Under the pieces are notes generated by a model that was given only the letters and a program-made list of their open reading frames with translations, was not told where the DNA came from and searched no databases. Shown piece by piece: positions 11,719-21,000 of a stretch of DNA of 64,000 nucleotides (position 1 is its first letter; every line of letters begins with the position of its first letter). A program made the position numbers and the translations under genes. Source of the DNA: Ceriagrion tenellum (lineage: Eukaryota > Arthropoda > Insecta > Odonata > Coenagrionidae); the NCBI GenBank assembly GCA_963169105.1, contig OY720636.1, forward strand, positions 93,912,583 through 93,976,582, in the 5' to 3' direction.

Positions 11719-11880
11719 TTCATATTGAGATGAAATAAGAACACTTGGCATAATCCACACAAGCTTTAATGGTATAAGCCCGACCGATTTCAACACTTCC
11801 GTGTCATTATCAAGGGACAAAACTTAGTACATACAAGCTTGTGTGGATTTTTCAGTGTACTTATTTCATCTCAATATGGA
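11719..11880 (-). repeat. Inverted repeat with 46-48-bp arms and hammerhead-like loop
   Basis: Arms are 11719-11766 and 11835-11880; both hold ATTGAGATGAAATAAG and ATCCACACAAGCTT. The 68-nt loop, read on the minus strand, contains CCTTGATAATGACACGGAAG then TGTTGAAATCGGTCGGGC. That is a CTGATGA-like block (TTGATAA), a strong stem GACAC/GTGT(T) closing GGAA, then GAAA, which is the layout of a hammerhead core with two core changes. It may derive from a Penelope-like terminal repeat. No ORF is present. Confidence 0.55.
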
Positions 11881-12017
11881 CCCTTTATGAGAAACGACAG
11901 ATGCGATATCATAAATAAAAATTGCATATCGCTTTCTTAGTTAATGCATCTTTTATAAAAAGAATTGTTTATTTATAAGCCACATCAGAGGGATTCGAAT
12001 TTATTCAAAATTGAGTA

Positions 12018-12377
12018 CAGAGGAACCAGTATTAAGGAACCACCGACAGTTCCGATGGAAAATGGTCGTTAAGATGGGTGGTCGTTCAATAGAGGTTTAA
12101 TAGAGGTTCAGTTCCTAGGAGTACATATTATGCGAATGAACGGGAGGCTGATTTGAAAAAAAAATAAAAACTCTTGAAGCGACGGTTTTGTTAAATCTAT
12201 ACAATTAGCGCTTATTTCCTGATAATTGAGTTGCTCTCGAAAACTTTCAATGTACATTAATTTGATGTGCACATACAGAGACACCTGAATTAAGCCACCA
12301 TACACAGTTTTGCAGAAAAATGGTCGTTGAGAGAGGTGATCGCTTGATAGGAGTGGTCGCTAAGATGGATTTCACTG
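12018..12377. mobile_element. pogo-like MITE, copy 2
   Basis: A 360-bp element flanked by TA on both sides (12016-12017 and 12378-12379). The left end reads CAGAGGAACCAGTATTAAGG then AACCACC; the right end, read inward, reads CAGTGAAATCCATCTTAGCG then ACCACTCC. These match the ends of the element at 3726-4065, and the interiors align in opposite orientation. Secondary end-like blocks (GGTCGTTAAGATGGGTGGTC; GGTCGCTTGATAGG) lie just inside both ends, so the ends look sub-repeated. No transposase is encoded, so it would depend on an autonomous relative. Confidence 0.75.
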
Positions 12378-12957
12378 TAATTACATATCTCTCATCATTG
12401 AGTAAGAACTTTGACACAATCAATGTAGACAGGATAGCAGCAGAGTAAGTCCTAAATTCTGTTAAATAATTTAAAAAGTCCTACCCGCACCATTCATTGT
12501 TGAAAGATTAGTTTTCACGAAACCTCAAACAGGTATCCACATTGGTCATGTAACTGCGAGTGCGAACAGTCGACCAGGGGGGGATGAGACGAGATTTTTA
12601 TCAAAAGGTGGAAACGGACTTAAAGCCAATCGAATATCAAAATGAAGCTGATATTGGAAAGTTCTCCATTACGTTCCCGGCGATAATGACGAATATTTTT
12701 ATTTTTTGCTGGGGGGGGAAAAACAAAAAAATTGTAGGAAGTAGGATCTTACTTCGTTTGGAGGATGATGAAGTTAACGGGAGTTGGGCGCGTACCAACT
12801 CAACGGCTGTGGTGCTCATTAATTCCCGGCGTGAACAAAAATTGGCGAAGTTTCGAAGCGATGAAGATAGCTTTAATCAAAACTGCAAAAGGCTTTACAC
12901 TGCGAGAAAGTTACTCGGCTTCGTCTTTCAGAGCATTTGGTAGCTGAATATCCACAC
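12378..12957. other. Intergenic DNA with an unassigned 127-codon open frame
   Basis: An open frame at 12560-12943 (+) has no signature I recognise and is accompanied by a C/G homopolymer (GGGGGGGG near 12711), which argues against coding. It ends just before the assembly gap. Confidence 0.35.
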
Positions 12958-13157
12958 NNNNNNNNNNNNNNNNNNNNNNNNNNNNNNNNNNNNNNNNNNN
13001 NNNNNNNNNNNNNNNNNNNNNNNNNNNNNNNNNNNNNNNNNNNNNNNNNNNNNNNNNNNNNNNNNNNNNNNNNNNNNNNNNNNNNNNNNNNNNNNNNNNN
13101 NNNNNNNNNNNNNNNNNNNNNNNNNNNNNNNNNNNNNNNNNNNNNNNNNNNNNNNNN
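12958..13157. other. Assembly gap (200 N)
   Basis: Exactly 200 N bases, the usual placeholder size in a draft scaffold, so the true gap length is unknown. Features on its two sides may not be at their true spacing. Confidence 0.98.
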
Positions 13158-14489
13158 AATGGGAGCGTGATAGATGAAGAATGGCAAATTTACATACATA
13201 AAAATTATATTTAGTTTAAATTAAGCTATCAATAGTAATAGTGGTAGAAATTTCTGCACAAGTGTCCCTGTAAAAAACTCATTTAATCACATTTCTTCAA
13301 GTTGTAGGCCAATAACTATCAACAGAGGAAAACAATGCAGCGCAGGAATCACGATAAAGTATCCTCTTTGTAAGAAAAAGATCTTCATCACCGGTTTTTT
13401 ATTCCCTTTGGATATCATTTCATTTCATAAGGATGACTGAAATAAAAGCGAGACTTGAGTTTCGTTTCCTTGAAAATAAACTGACAGCAGCTGGCACTAA
13501 TTAGACTTTCCTCATCGCATGACACATAAATATGATCCACTTAAACCAGGCGTGGGCCAAAGCCATGATACGGAGGAAAGGTGTTGCGTGCGACCCACTT
13601 TTGTGTCGGAAAAAAATCCTCGACGAGGGTTGAAAGGGAGGATATTTAGGAAATTACATTTTAAAATCTCCCTCCCGAGCATCTTAATATTGGCAAGGCT
13701 TCCAAAGCAAGAGGGACCCTTACTTACCACCCCACGGTTACTCTAAGGGTTGGCCAAAAAGCAGTCAAAATGTCTTTTTAAGCCGCCCCAGGACTCCTGG
13801 CTTGCTCCCTCGCCATCAAAGCCACGAAATCCATTCCTTTTAAAGAGCCCGCGTCGTCATTTGCACCCACACTCGAGTATAAGTGGATGGGAAAACATGA
13901 AAGAACGATTTGAAAACCAAGGCTCTAGAGGGGAGGATAAAGGAGCACTAAAGCTTGAGGAAGATTTAAGAGACTATTACTTGAAGCTTTCCTTCACCAC
14001 CGCGGAGGATGGAAGGGGACTAAGTGGAATAATTATCGCACATAGCACTCCACAAAAAGCAATTTATTGTAGATGTAAAACGCAACGGAAAGCAAAAATG
14101 AGTTGTTTTCACAATTCGGTAATAATAATAATAATAAACTCGTTTCTTGTTCTAGGAGTGAACTCCTTTGGAACATAGAAATGAAATACAGTGGTGTGCA
14201 AGACAATTAATATGTGAATAAGCCAATCAGGAAACAAAAAAGGGAAGTTATCATATAAATTGCTAACAATAGACATATACAACATTGTCATTTAGCAATG
14301 TAGAAAAAGTACTGAATTTCTTCTTCTAACAAAAAAACGAACATTAAACATATCAATAAACAAATAACACAACTTTTAAAAAGAAAATTTATCATAACAA
14401 ATGAAAAGAAAAAAAAGGAACTGAATTAAGTAGCGGTAATGATTGGAATTAAACTCTGAGTGGTGCGCGTAGTGAACAAAGAGATTAAA
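13158..14489. other. Intergenic DNA with unassigned open frames
   Basis: Two consecutive plus-strand open frames (13519-13746 and 13750-14178, 75 and 142 codons) sit in slightly GC-richer sequence (13520-14030). I recognise no domain in either. The second one contains a run of isoleucines produced by an AATAAT microsatellite (about 14119-14138), so it is unlikely to be a real full-length gene. An exon within 13750-14000 cannot be excluded. Confidence 0.35.
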
Positions 14490-14990
14490 GACACATCTAT
14501 ATGTTAGCATCAGTTTGCTCTTAGAAGTTTTCAACGAAATGTGCAGCTTTTCTTTGTATTTTATTAATTATTTTGGTTAAATCTTCATGACTAGGGCCCA
14601 AAATGCTCAAGGCGTATTCCAGGTGGGGTCAAACCAAAGCATAGTAGCAATTCTCTTTTACTTTTTCATCCAAAAACCTTCCTATGATATGCTTAGCAAA
14701 ACCGAGTTTAATAGAGTAATTCTTTAGTGCCGCATATGTTTTGTGTGTGTTCCCCACGATATATCTGAAGTTAAGGTATTTCCAAGAATTTTAAATGTAT
14801 TTGAAGTTTTTTGTTTACTCCAACCATAGTGTAGGTATGGCATTTGTGTAATGACTTTCGCAGAAAGTGAACTGTGGGGCTTCTACTAACATTTAATTTT
14901 AGCCCCCGCTCCTTACACCACGAATGAACGTTGTTTAGGGTCCGATGACAGATACATGCAATTAAATATCATGAACGAATGCGCTCTGAT
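14490..14990 (-). mobile_element. CR1/jockey-like LINE fragment (RT thumb region)
   Basis: Read on the minus strand, with several frameshifts and stops, the segment gives the end of a non-LTR reverse transcriptase. It shows LGFAKHIIGRFLDEKV, then YYALV, then HLEYALSILGPSHEDLTKII, then IQRKAAHFV. These correspond to the conserved thumb block around the L-V-R-P-x-L-E-Y motif. It aligns at nucleotide level with the copy at 34598-34965. The 3' UTR and terminus are missing on the left side and the palm/catalytic part on the right, so it is a doubly truncated relic. Confidence 0.75.
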
Positions 14991-15214
14991 TCTAGCCAAT
15001 CTGGAATTTACTGCCTAATTTAGAACATTTCATTTGTTAATATTAACCTTTCATGAGCAAAAGTTCCATCCTTCAATGGTATTGATAGCATATCCAACAA
15101 AAATGCATTAACATTGCAGACTCATAGTATTTTTAATTTCCTCAGTATATGTGAAGAAAATACGTCGCAGATATAACGATTTACATCCAAAACTCCACCA
15201 TGACCAATTTACAT

Positions 15215-15395
15215 CAAGGGTTGAAGTTTGCTTTGAAAAAACTATTTTACTTGACCGAGACTCGAACCCAAATCTCTTAATTGCCGGTCTGGTGTATTTG
15301 CTTGTGGCTAACACACCTGCCTGGCAATTGGGAGATCCAGGTTCAAATTCCCGTTCAATTCAAATTATTTTTTTCAAGACAAATTTCAATCCTTG
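15215..15395. mobile_element. Head-to-head pair of tRNA-derived SINE fragments
   Basis: Two related SINE heads face away from each other from about 15300. The plus copy has an A-box-like TGGCTAACACACCTG (15305-15319) and a B box GGTTCAAATTCCC (15340-15352). The minus copy has a B box GGGTTCGAGTCTC (15258-15270, reversed) and a worn A box. Their bodies continue in parallel (TTTTTTCAA(A/G)(G/A)CAAA(C/T)TTCAA(C/T)CC). The arms form an inverted repeat of about 90 bp each, at roughly 70 percent identity. An open frame across them (15151-15543) is incidental. Confidence 0.6.
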
Positions 15396-16669
15396 GTATA
15401 TATACGTCCTTGCAAGTAACTTCGTACCACATCCATTTTTATATGCAATGATTGGAAATATGGAAAAATTAAGTTATGAAATCTGCTCATCAAGCACCAT
15501 CGTTGTGGTTTATGCTTTTCTTCAATTGATACATGAATGTTAATTCATTAATATTTTCTTTCGACTCCGGCTAGCTACAAAGTATGATTATATAAAACTA
15601 TTTTTCAGATCGAGGGGTAATACTCCAGCCGAAATACTTAGTTTATCCATGTTATTTCAAGTAAGTAACAGGATATTATCACTCTGTTAATTTTCTCGAC
15701 CAATTGGATTACAAGGAGTATAAGTACTTGAAATCTCTATTTCCATGCGGAAAATTGATGCACAGATTATGATTCTACAGTAAGATATCCTGTTGCAACT
15801 TTTAACCTAATGTCATAAACAGTAATGTATCAATCGCTTGATTGATAATTGAGTTGAAGCCTTATACTGAGCACTAATTCAATTTTATTTCAATTAAAAT
15901 GATGGCGCCTCACTTACTCAACGCCAATTCTTAGGATTTGTGGCAGTAGCTGTTTGAGTAAGGCAGTACCTCGACATACCCCTCCAAATTTTTTAATCTA
16001 AGCATTAAAATATTGAGCCATTGATGCAAACTTAAATATAAAACAACGATATTCGGAAAATGCTTATGTTCTCTTCGAATAGTGATGGGAACATTACTAT
16101 CAGGCTCCAGTTAAAAGCGAAGCGGATTATAAAGCGAACCTAGCTATTAATTAAGCGTTATAACCCATGTAAAGTGAATCTGGTTTTGCTTTACAGGGAC
16201 TATGACTCTTAAAAATGTTGATAGTATGAATAACTATCGTCATTAAAACAACTCACGTTTTCATCCAATGGCTAGCTTCGACGTGTTAAAGGATCAGAAA
16301 GAAACTGCATAGATAGTGTGGTTGCATAATAAATCCAAGTCAGCGTAGCAACAGTAAAAGCAAAATTTACACCAATGTTGTACGTTTCAAAAAATGCCTA
16401 CATCCAGGCTAACAAAGAAGGTCTAATCGCAACCTGAGAATCACGTTGGAACATCACAGACTGCCACCTTTCTTTCATTAAACAAAGCCCGGAAAGCTGG
16501 GATTAATTAGCCGCTTCCAGATGCGTCGGTTTTTTGTAACAGCGTAAAAGCTTTTCATATGCAAGGTACATACATCGGATGTACCTCGTACATCCAGAAA
16601 GTACGTTACGGTTGTATTTCTTTCCACCGCAGCGCTGTGATCGCAGTTTTGCACATCCGCACTACTTGC
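15396..16669. other. Intergenic DNA, no gene recognised
   Basis: AT-rich; no coding, RNA or repeat signature recognised before the mariner remnant. Confidence 0.4.
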
Positions 16670-16817
16670 ATCGGCCTAATGAGAAGGGGTTGACGCCATT
16701 ATGAGTTAGCTGATTGTTGGGTAGGCTTCGTGGTGCTTGTTTGAAATGGCGAATAAAATTGAAAATCCCGCCACCAGCGGTATTGTTTTGATTCATGACA
16801 ATGCCCGCCTTCACACT

Positions 16818-16825
16818 GTGCATGT
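16818..16825. repeat. hAT target-site duplication, left copy
   Basis: GTGCATGT, identical to 20692-20699. An 8-bp duplication is the hallmark of hAT insertion. Here the target lies inside a mariner transposase reading frame. Confidence 0.9.
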
Positions 16826-18084
16826 CAGGCGCGTAGCCAGAGGGGGGTTTGAGGGTTAACCCCTCCCTCCCCCCCGCGAAATTTTTCGACGGCAAGGATA
16901 AGAGAAAAAAATGAGAGGAAGGGAAAAGGAGAAAAGTAGAGGAGGAGAAAAAAAGAGAAGGGGGAGAGAAAAAGTATTAGAGCACAAACATTCAACATTT
17001 TCTCTCTCTTGACCGTAATAATTTAATCTTTTTCTTCAAAGTTCGCTCGAGCAAACTACTACTGCCAGGACATGCATGTGTGGAATTGTAAAATATTATT
17101 CGCCATACAGCGAGTCTTTTATTTTTTAGCCCGGTCGTACGTCCAAGCGTTGCGGCGCAGCCGCGTGTCGCGTGTCATGGCTGGTAGTTTGTGGTAGCTT
17201 CTTGCCGTGGATGGACCCCTAGGAAAACTGGGATTTTCTTCATCCACAATCAAACATGAGAGGTCTCGTCTTCGACCGCAACATTCGGAACTTTGAGGTT
17301 ACTTTTTTTTAATGCAATTGGGTAGACGTAGGCGACAATATTTCGATGTAGTGACTGGGTGTCAAGTTGACGGAAAAAGATCGCGGAAGACGGCAAAGTA
17401 GCCAGCCGATCACAAGTCGATTGGCCGGTTAAGGGCCGGACCCGCCGCCTACAATGTGGAAGACAGTTCAACTGCAGCCCTCCTTCTGTCTGACAAAAGA
17501 GAGACTTCATTTAGATTACAGGACAAGGGTACAAAAATAAACTCCGGATGATTATATTATCAAATGAAGATCAGGGTCAAATATTCATATCGCAGGAAAC
17601 TGATCACATTTTAGGGTTTAGAGAGCAATATCAAGAAAGCGAGGTCAAAATCGGAAAAGTAGCATTAAGGGAGTTTTCTTAATGCCAGCTTCAACGTTGT
17701 ACAAATAAGAAATGGAAAGAAATTTTCTCGTTTTATTTCTATACCGCTTAATTTATCTTGTTTCCCTTTTTTTGCTATGTTTGACGTCACATTACGCTCT
17801 CAAAAAGCAACCTTCCTCGGCTCCTCACCACCGGTATGTGATTGGCTTTTCCTCTTCCGCAACGTTTTCCGTCGTGTGAACCCAGATTCACTCAGTCACA
17901 TCAAAATTCTCAACTTTATAGCCACGCGGGGTGTCTGCAGCTCATTTCAAGACTTGCAATAAGATTCAATCTCTGCCCAAATCGATTGCGCCCAAAAGTG
18001 AAAGATCATGTAAAGATTATCCTTGCTCTGAACCGATATGATTGTAGCATATCTCTAAATGGCTAAGAGATACTATATCGCTAT

Positions 18085-19270
18085 TTTACTCCTTTCAGGT
18101 CGAAGAGAATAGAAGAAGAGTCAAACCTATAATAGGGACAGTAACATTTCACGGTAGGGAGGGTTAGCCGTTTCGGGGCCATAGGGAGGCAGGTGAAATT
18201 CTTCCTGAGGAGCAAGAGAAAGTAACAAAGAATGGAAAATTTCAAGCTTTACTCAGATTCAAAGTTAATAGTAATGACACGGCTCTTGCTGAACATTTGG
18301 AATCAGCAGCTAAATGGCAATGCTAAATATACATCATCTGAAATCCAAAATGAAATAATTATTCATTATATTAATATTCAGTCATTATATTAAAGTCAAA
18401 TAGTTAATGGAAGAGATCAACCAAACAAAAGAATTTTCAGTATTAACCGACAAAACCACAGATGTCTCTAAAATAGAACAACTTATGACATACGTAGGTT
18501 ACTAGAAAAATTATAAGGTGAATAATGTCTTCCTTATTTTTTTTCCTGTAACAGATTTAAGAGTGATAGCATTAGCTGATGCCATCATGAATAGTCTAAT
18601 CAGCATGGGCATAGACAAAAAATACAAATTTGGGAAGGGCTACGACGGAGCTAGTTCAATAAACTCTCGCTTTTAGGGTGTACAAGCTTACATCCGAGCT
18701 AAAAACCATCATGCCATTATGTTTACTGCAGTTCTCACAGTTTCAATCTTGTAGTTTCTGATGTATGTGGTTTTCCAGTCATTACGAATTTTATGGCAGT
18801 TGTGGCGTCTGCATACGACTTTTTCAGGTATCCTAAGAGAAACAATAAATTTCGTTGGGCAATTGAAGAGTTGAAGCCATAAACTACAACTTCTCGCTTG
18901 AAGAAACTTTGTGCCGCTCGTTGGGTTGAGTGGCACGATTCAGTACCCACCTTCATTGAACTTCTCAGCCCTGTTCTACAAGCTTCGGATCAGGTCATTT
19001 CAAACTTGATGGACAACGATTCAATTTCGGCTGCAAGTACGTTGCAAAGGTCTGCTCAAGATGGAGAGTTTATCATTTCTATGCACGTTGTAGCCGATGT
19101 CTTTGCTATAAGCCTCCCCTTGAGTCACCAACTTTTGACCAAAAACATGGATCCTGCTCAGGAAATGTCTCTTGCTTATTTTGTCTAAGGTGCCTTGCAG
19201 AAAATTCGAGACGATGCTACTAAGCATTTTCACAAGGTTTTCACTCTAGTTCAGCAAATGGCTACAAGTA
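18085..19270 (+). pseudogene. hAT transposase remnant, N-terminal and catalytic region
   Basis: Conceptual translation with several stops and shifts gives blocks typical of hAT transposases of the ZMYM1-like group. They are NRRRVKPIIGTVTFHGREG, FRGHREAGEI, NGKFQALLRFKVNSNDTALA then EHLE, FSVLTDKTTDVSKIEQL (the D-x-T-x-D catalytic block), and GIDKKYKFGKGYDGASS, followed by a worn HxxSHSFNLVVSDVC-like block. The clearest stretch is LKKLCAARWVEWHDSV at 18895-18942, followed by a long helical region (to 19186) ending ...QEMSLAYFV. TTTTAG at 18671-18676 and TAA codons break the frame. It would have bound the element ends and catalysed excision and integration in the nucleus. Confidence 0.8.
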
Positions 19271-19574
19271 CCTGCTCGTCTCCAGTTTTTCCTTGCTTTT
19301 ATAGATAACTCTCACAGTTATGTGCTTCTGCTATACTTTGCTTAACTTAGAAACGCGGTGAAAACGGACCTTTGAATTCCAAAGGTTTATTAACCATTGT
19401 TACCACCTAACTGTACTATCAGGGATAAAAGAATCGAATCTGTACAACACTCGTCATCTGGCACGCCAGGTTTGTTTCTTTTGTCTCTGATAGCACGTGA
19501 AGTCCATTGCCATGCCATTACTTTGACAGGACTTTAACTGGAAATTAAAGTCCTTTGCCGATGTGCCCGTCAAC

Positions 19575-20320
19575 TATACAGGGTTGATATCCCTGTCTCA
19601 AGCCCTGAGGAATATTTCAGGCTGACAGTATTTATTCCTTTCTAGGACTTCTTCCTTGTCCAGATTGATGAAAGACTGCTGGCACATCGCAATCTCCTGT
19701 CGTGCTTCAGTTGTCTTTTACCTAATGAGGCGGCCTGCAGGCAGGGCTAAAATCCTGTGTGCAACGTATTCAGATTACCATAATTGTGGAAAAGACGAGT
19801 TTCTTGGTGAAATGGCGCAGTATTATCGGCATTTTTCGAAATTAGCAGACCCACCAAGAATTGCTTTAGAAGAAGAAAAACCAAGAAATTGTAGACGCTC
19901 TCAAGGTTTTCTATTTTTTCCTAAGAGCATATTGTTACATATTTCTTAAGGAATAGCGATTTAGTCTAAACGTGTGCTCATTGGCTTTTGTCATAGTTAT
20001 AAGTCCATTCGTTGACTGACTGTATGTCAATGTTGCATTCTTTCTGGCTCTCTGCCCTTGGGTTCTGTAGGTTTGTCTTAAAGACATCTTCCAAGCGGTG
20101 CAACAGATGCCGGAGATTTTGTGCCCTTCCAGTAACAACTGCAACAGCAGAATGGTCTTTTTTAACTCTCCGATATTTTAAGAATTGTTTAAGAACTTGC
20201 TGTGCGCTTAACAGACTCAATGATCTTACTCTCCAGTACATTCACTCGGATACTCCCTTTACACATGGCATGGCTCTCGATGTATTCGCCACAAAAATAA
20301 GGTGCCTCTTTCTTAAAATT
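19575..20320 (+). pseudogene. hAT transposase remnant, C-terminal dimerisation region
   Basis: The plus strand shows DIPVSSPEEYFRLTVFIPF, a stop, then FLVQIDERLLAHRNLLSCF and SCLLPNEA. After a gap of worn sequence comes the hAT C-terminal dimerisation signature ALPVTTATAEWSFLTLRYFK, then NCLRTC and RLNDLTLQYIHSD (20130-20250). The canonical A-E-R-S-F-S core is changed to A-E-W-S-F-L, which together with the stops shows loss of function. The intervening stretch 19660-19950 is an open frame (97 codons) that still partly follows the expected order. Confidence 0.8.
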
Positions 20321-20691
20321 TAAATATTCCTCTTTTGTTCCGTGACTCGGCTTTGGTTTACAGTAAAGAAGTGATTATTGTTAGTTTTAGTTAGATTATT
20401 ATTCACATTTTTTCATTTATCGCAGTTTCCCTTGTATAAAAGAGCAATGCATTGAAACAATACAATAAAAAGCTTGCATTCATCTATGACTAACCGCACC
20501 TTTTCGTATCTCGTTATTCGCCGCCTCTTCCTTTTTCTTTCTTGTTTCTATTCGTTAGTAAGTTCTTACTATTCATCTCTCATTGTAATCAGGCGAATTA
20601 ACTTAGGCCCTGTATGGTAGGCAACCGTAAAAGTATTCACTCTTCTGAAAATCCCCCCGCCCCCCGAAATCAAAGTCTGGCTACGCGCCTG

Positions 20692-20699
20692 GTGCATGT
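20692..20699. repeat. hAT target-site duplication, right copy
   Basis: GTGCATGT, identical to 16818-16825. The mariner reading frame resumes here. Confidence 0.9.
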
Positions 20700-21000
20700 T
20701 ACACGACAAATTTCACAGAAATTTGATTTGGAACATTCGACCACCCTCCAAACAGCCCGGACCTCGATCCTAATGACTTCTATCTTTTTCTGTACGTAAA
20801 ATTCAGCACCGGTGGCAAGTTGTTCAAAAATGACGAATAGATTAAAAGAACATGTTGATACTTGGTTTACATCACTGGCGGCAACTTTTTTAAAGAGAGA
20901 ATACGAAAGCTGGTGAAAAGTGCCTACAAAATAGTGGAAGTTGCGTAAAAACATGCTAGGTCTAAAAATGTTTCCACAATACATATTTTTTTCTGAATAT

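Larger units (their letters stand above)
16826..20691 (+). mobile_element. hAT DNA transposon (ZMYM1-like type), complete ends, decayed gene
   Basis: A 3866-bp element bounded by perfect 16-bp inverted repeats (CAGGCGCGTAGCCAGA at 16826-16841 and its complement at 20676-20691) and by an 8-bp target duplication (GTGCATGT). G-rich sequence follows the left end and C-rich sequence precedes the right end. The plus strand carries scattered remnants of a hAT transposase from about 18085 to 20320. A purine-rich tract (about 16900-16975) and a GC-richer patch (17130-17470) fill the 5' part. Internal stops and frameshifts mean it cannot encode a working transposase, but the intact ends could in principle be recognised in trans. 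Confidence 0.9.
16670..21000 (+). mobile_element. Mariner remnant split by a nested hAT element
   Basis: The mariner sequence is in two parts, about 16670-16825 and 20692-21000. The left part encodes KIENPATSGIVLIHDNARLH then TVHV, the block containing the second catalytic Asp (H-D-N-A). After the hAT insertion the right part resumes at the duplicated target GTGCATGT and, with one frameshift, gives HPPNSPDLDPNDFYLF, the block containing the third catalytic Asp. It then continues LYVKFSTGGKLFKNDE, a stop, and RIRKLVKSAYKIVEVA, matching the C-terminal part of mariner transposases. Upstream of 16670 is unrecognised and the element's own terminal repeats are not visible, so the outer limits are approximate. 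Confidence 0.75.

Noticed and set aside
12560..12943. 127-codon open frame before the assembly gap
   Set aside because: No family signature and contains a G homopolymer; coding not supported.
13750..14178. 142-codon plus-strand open frame
   Set aside because: Ends through an AATAAT microsatellite giving poly-isoleucine and has no known motif; not credible as a complete gene.
16900..16975. Purine-rich tract as a regulatory triplex site
   Set aside because: Lies inside the hAT element next to its end; more simply explained as low-complexity transposon sequence.
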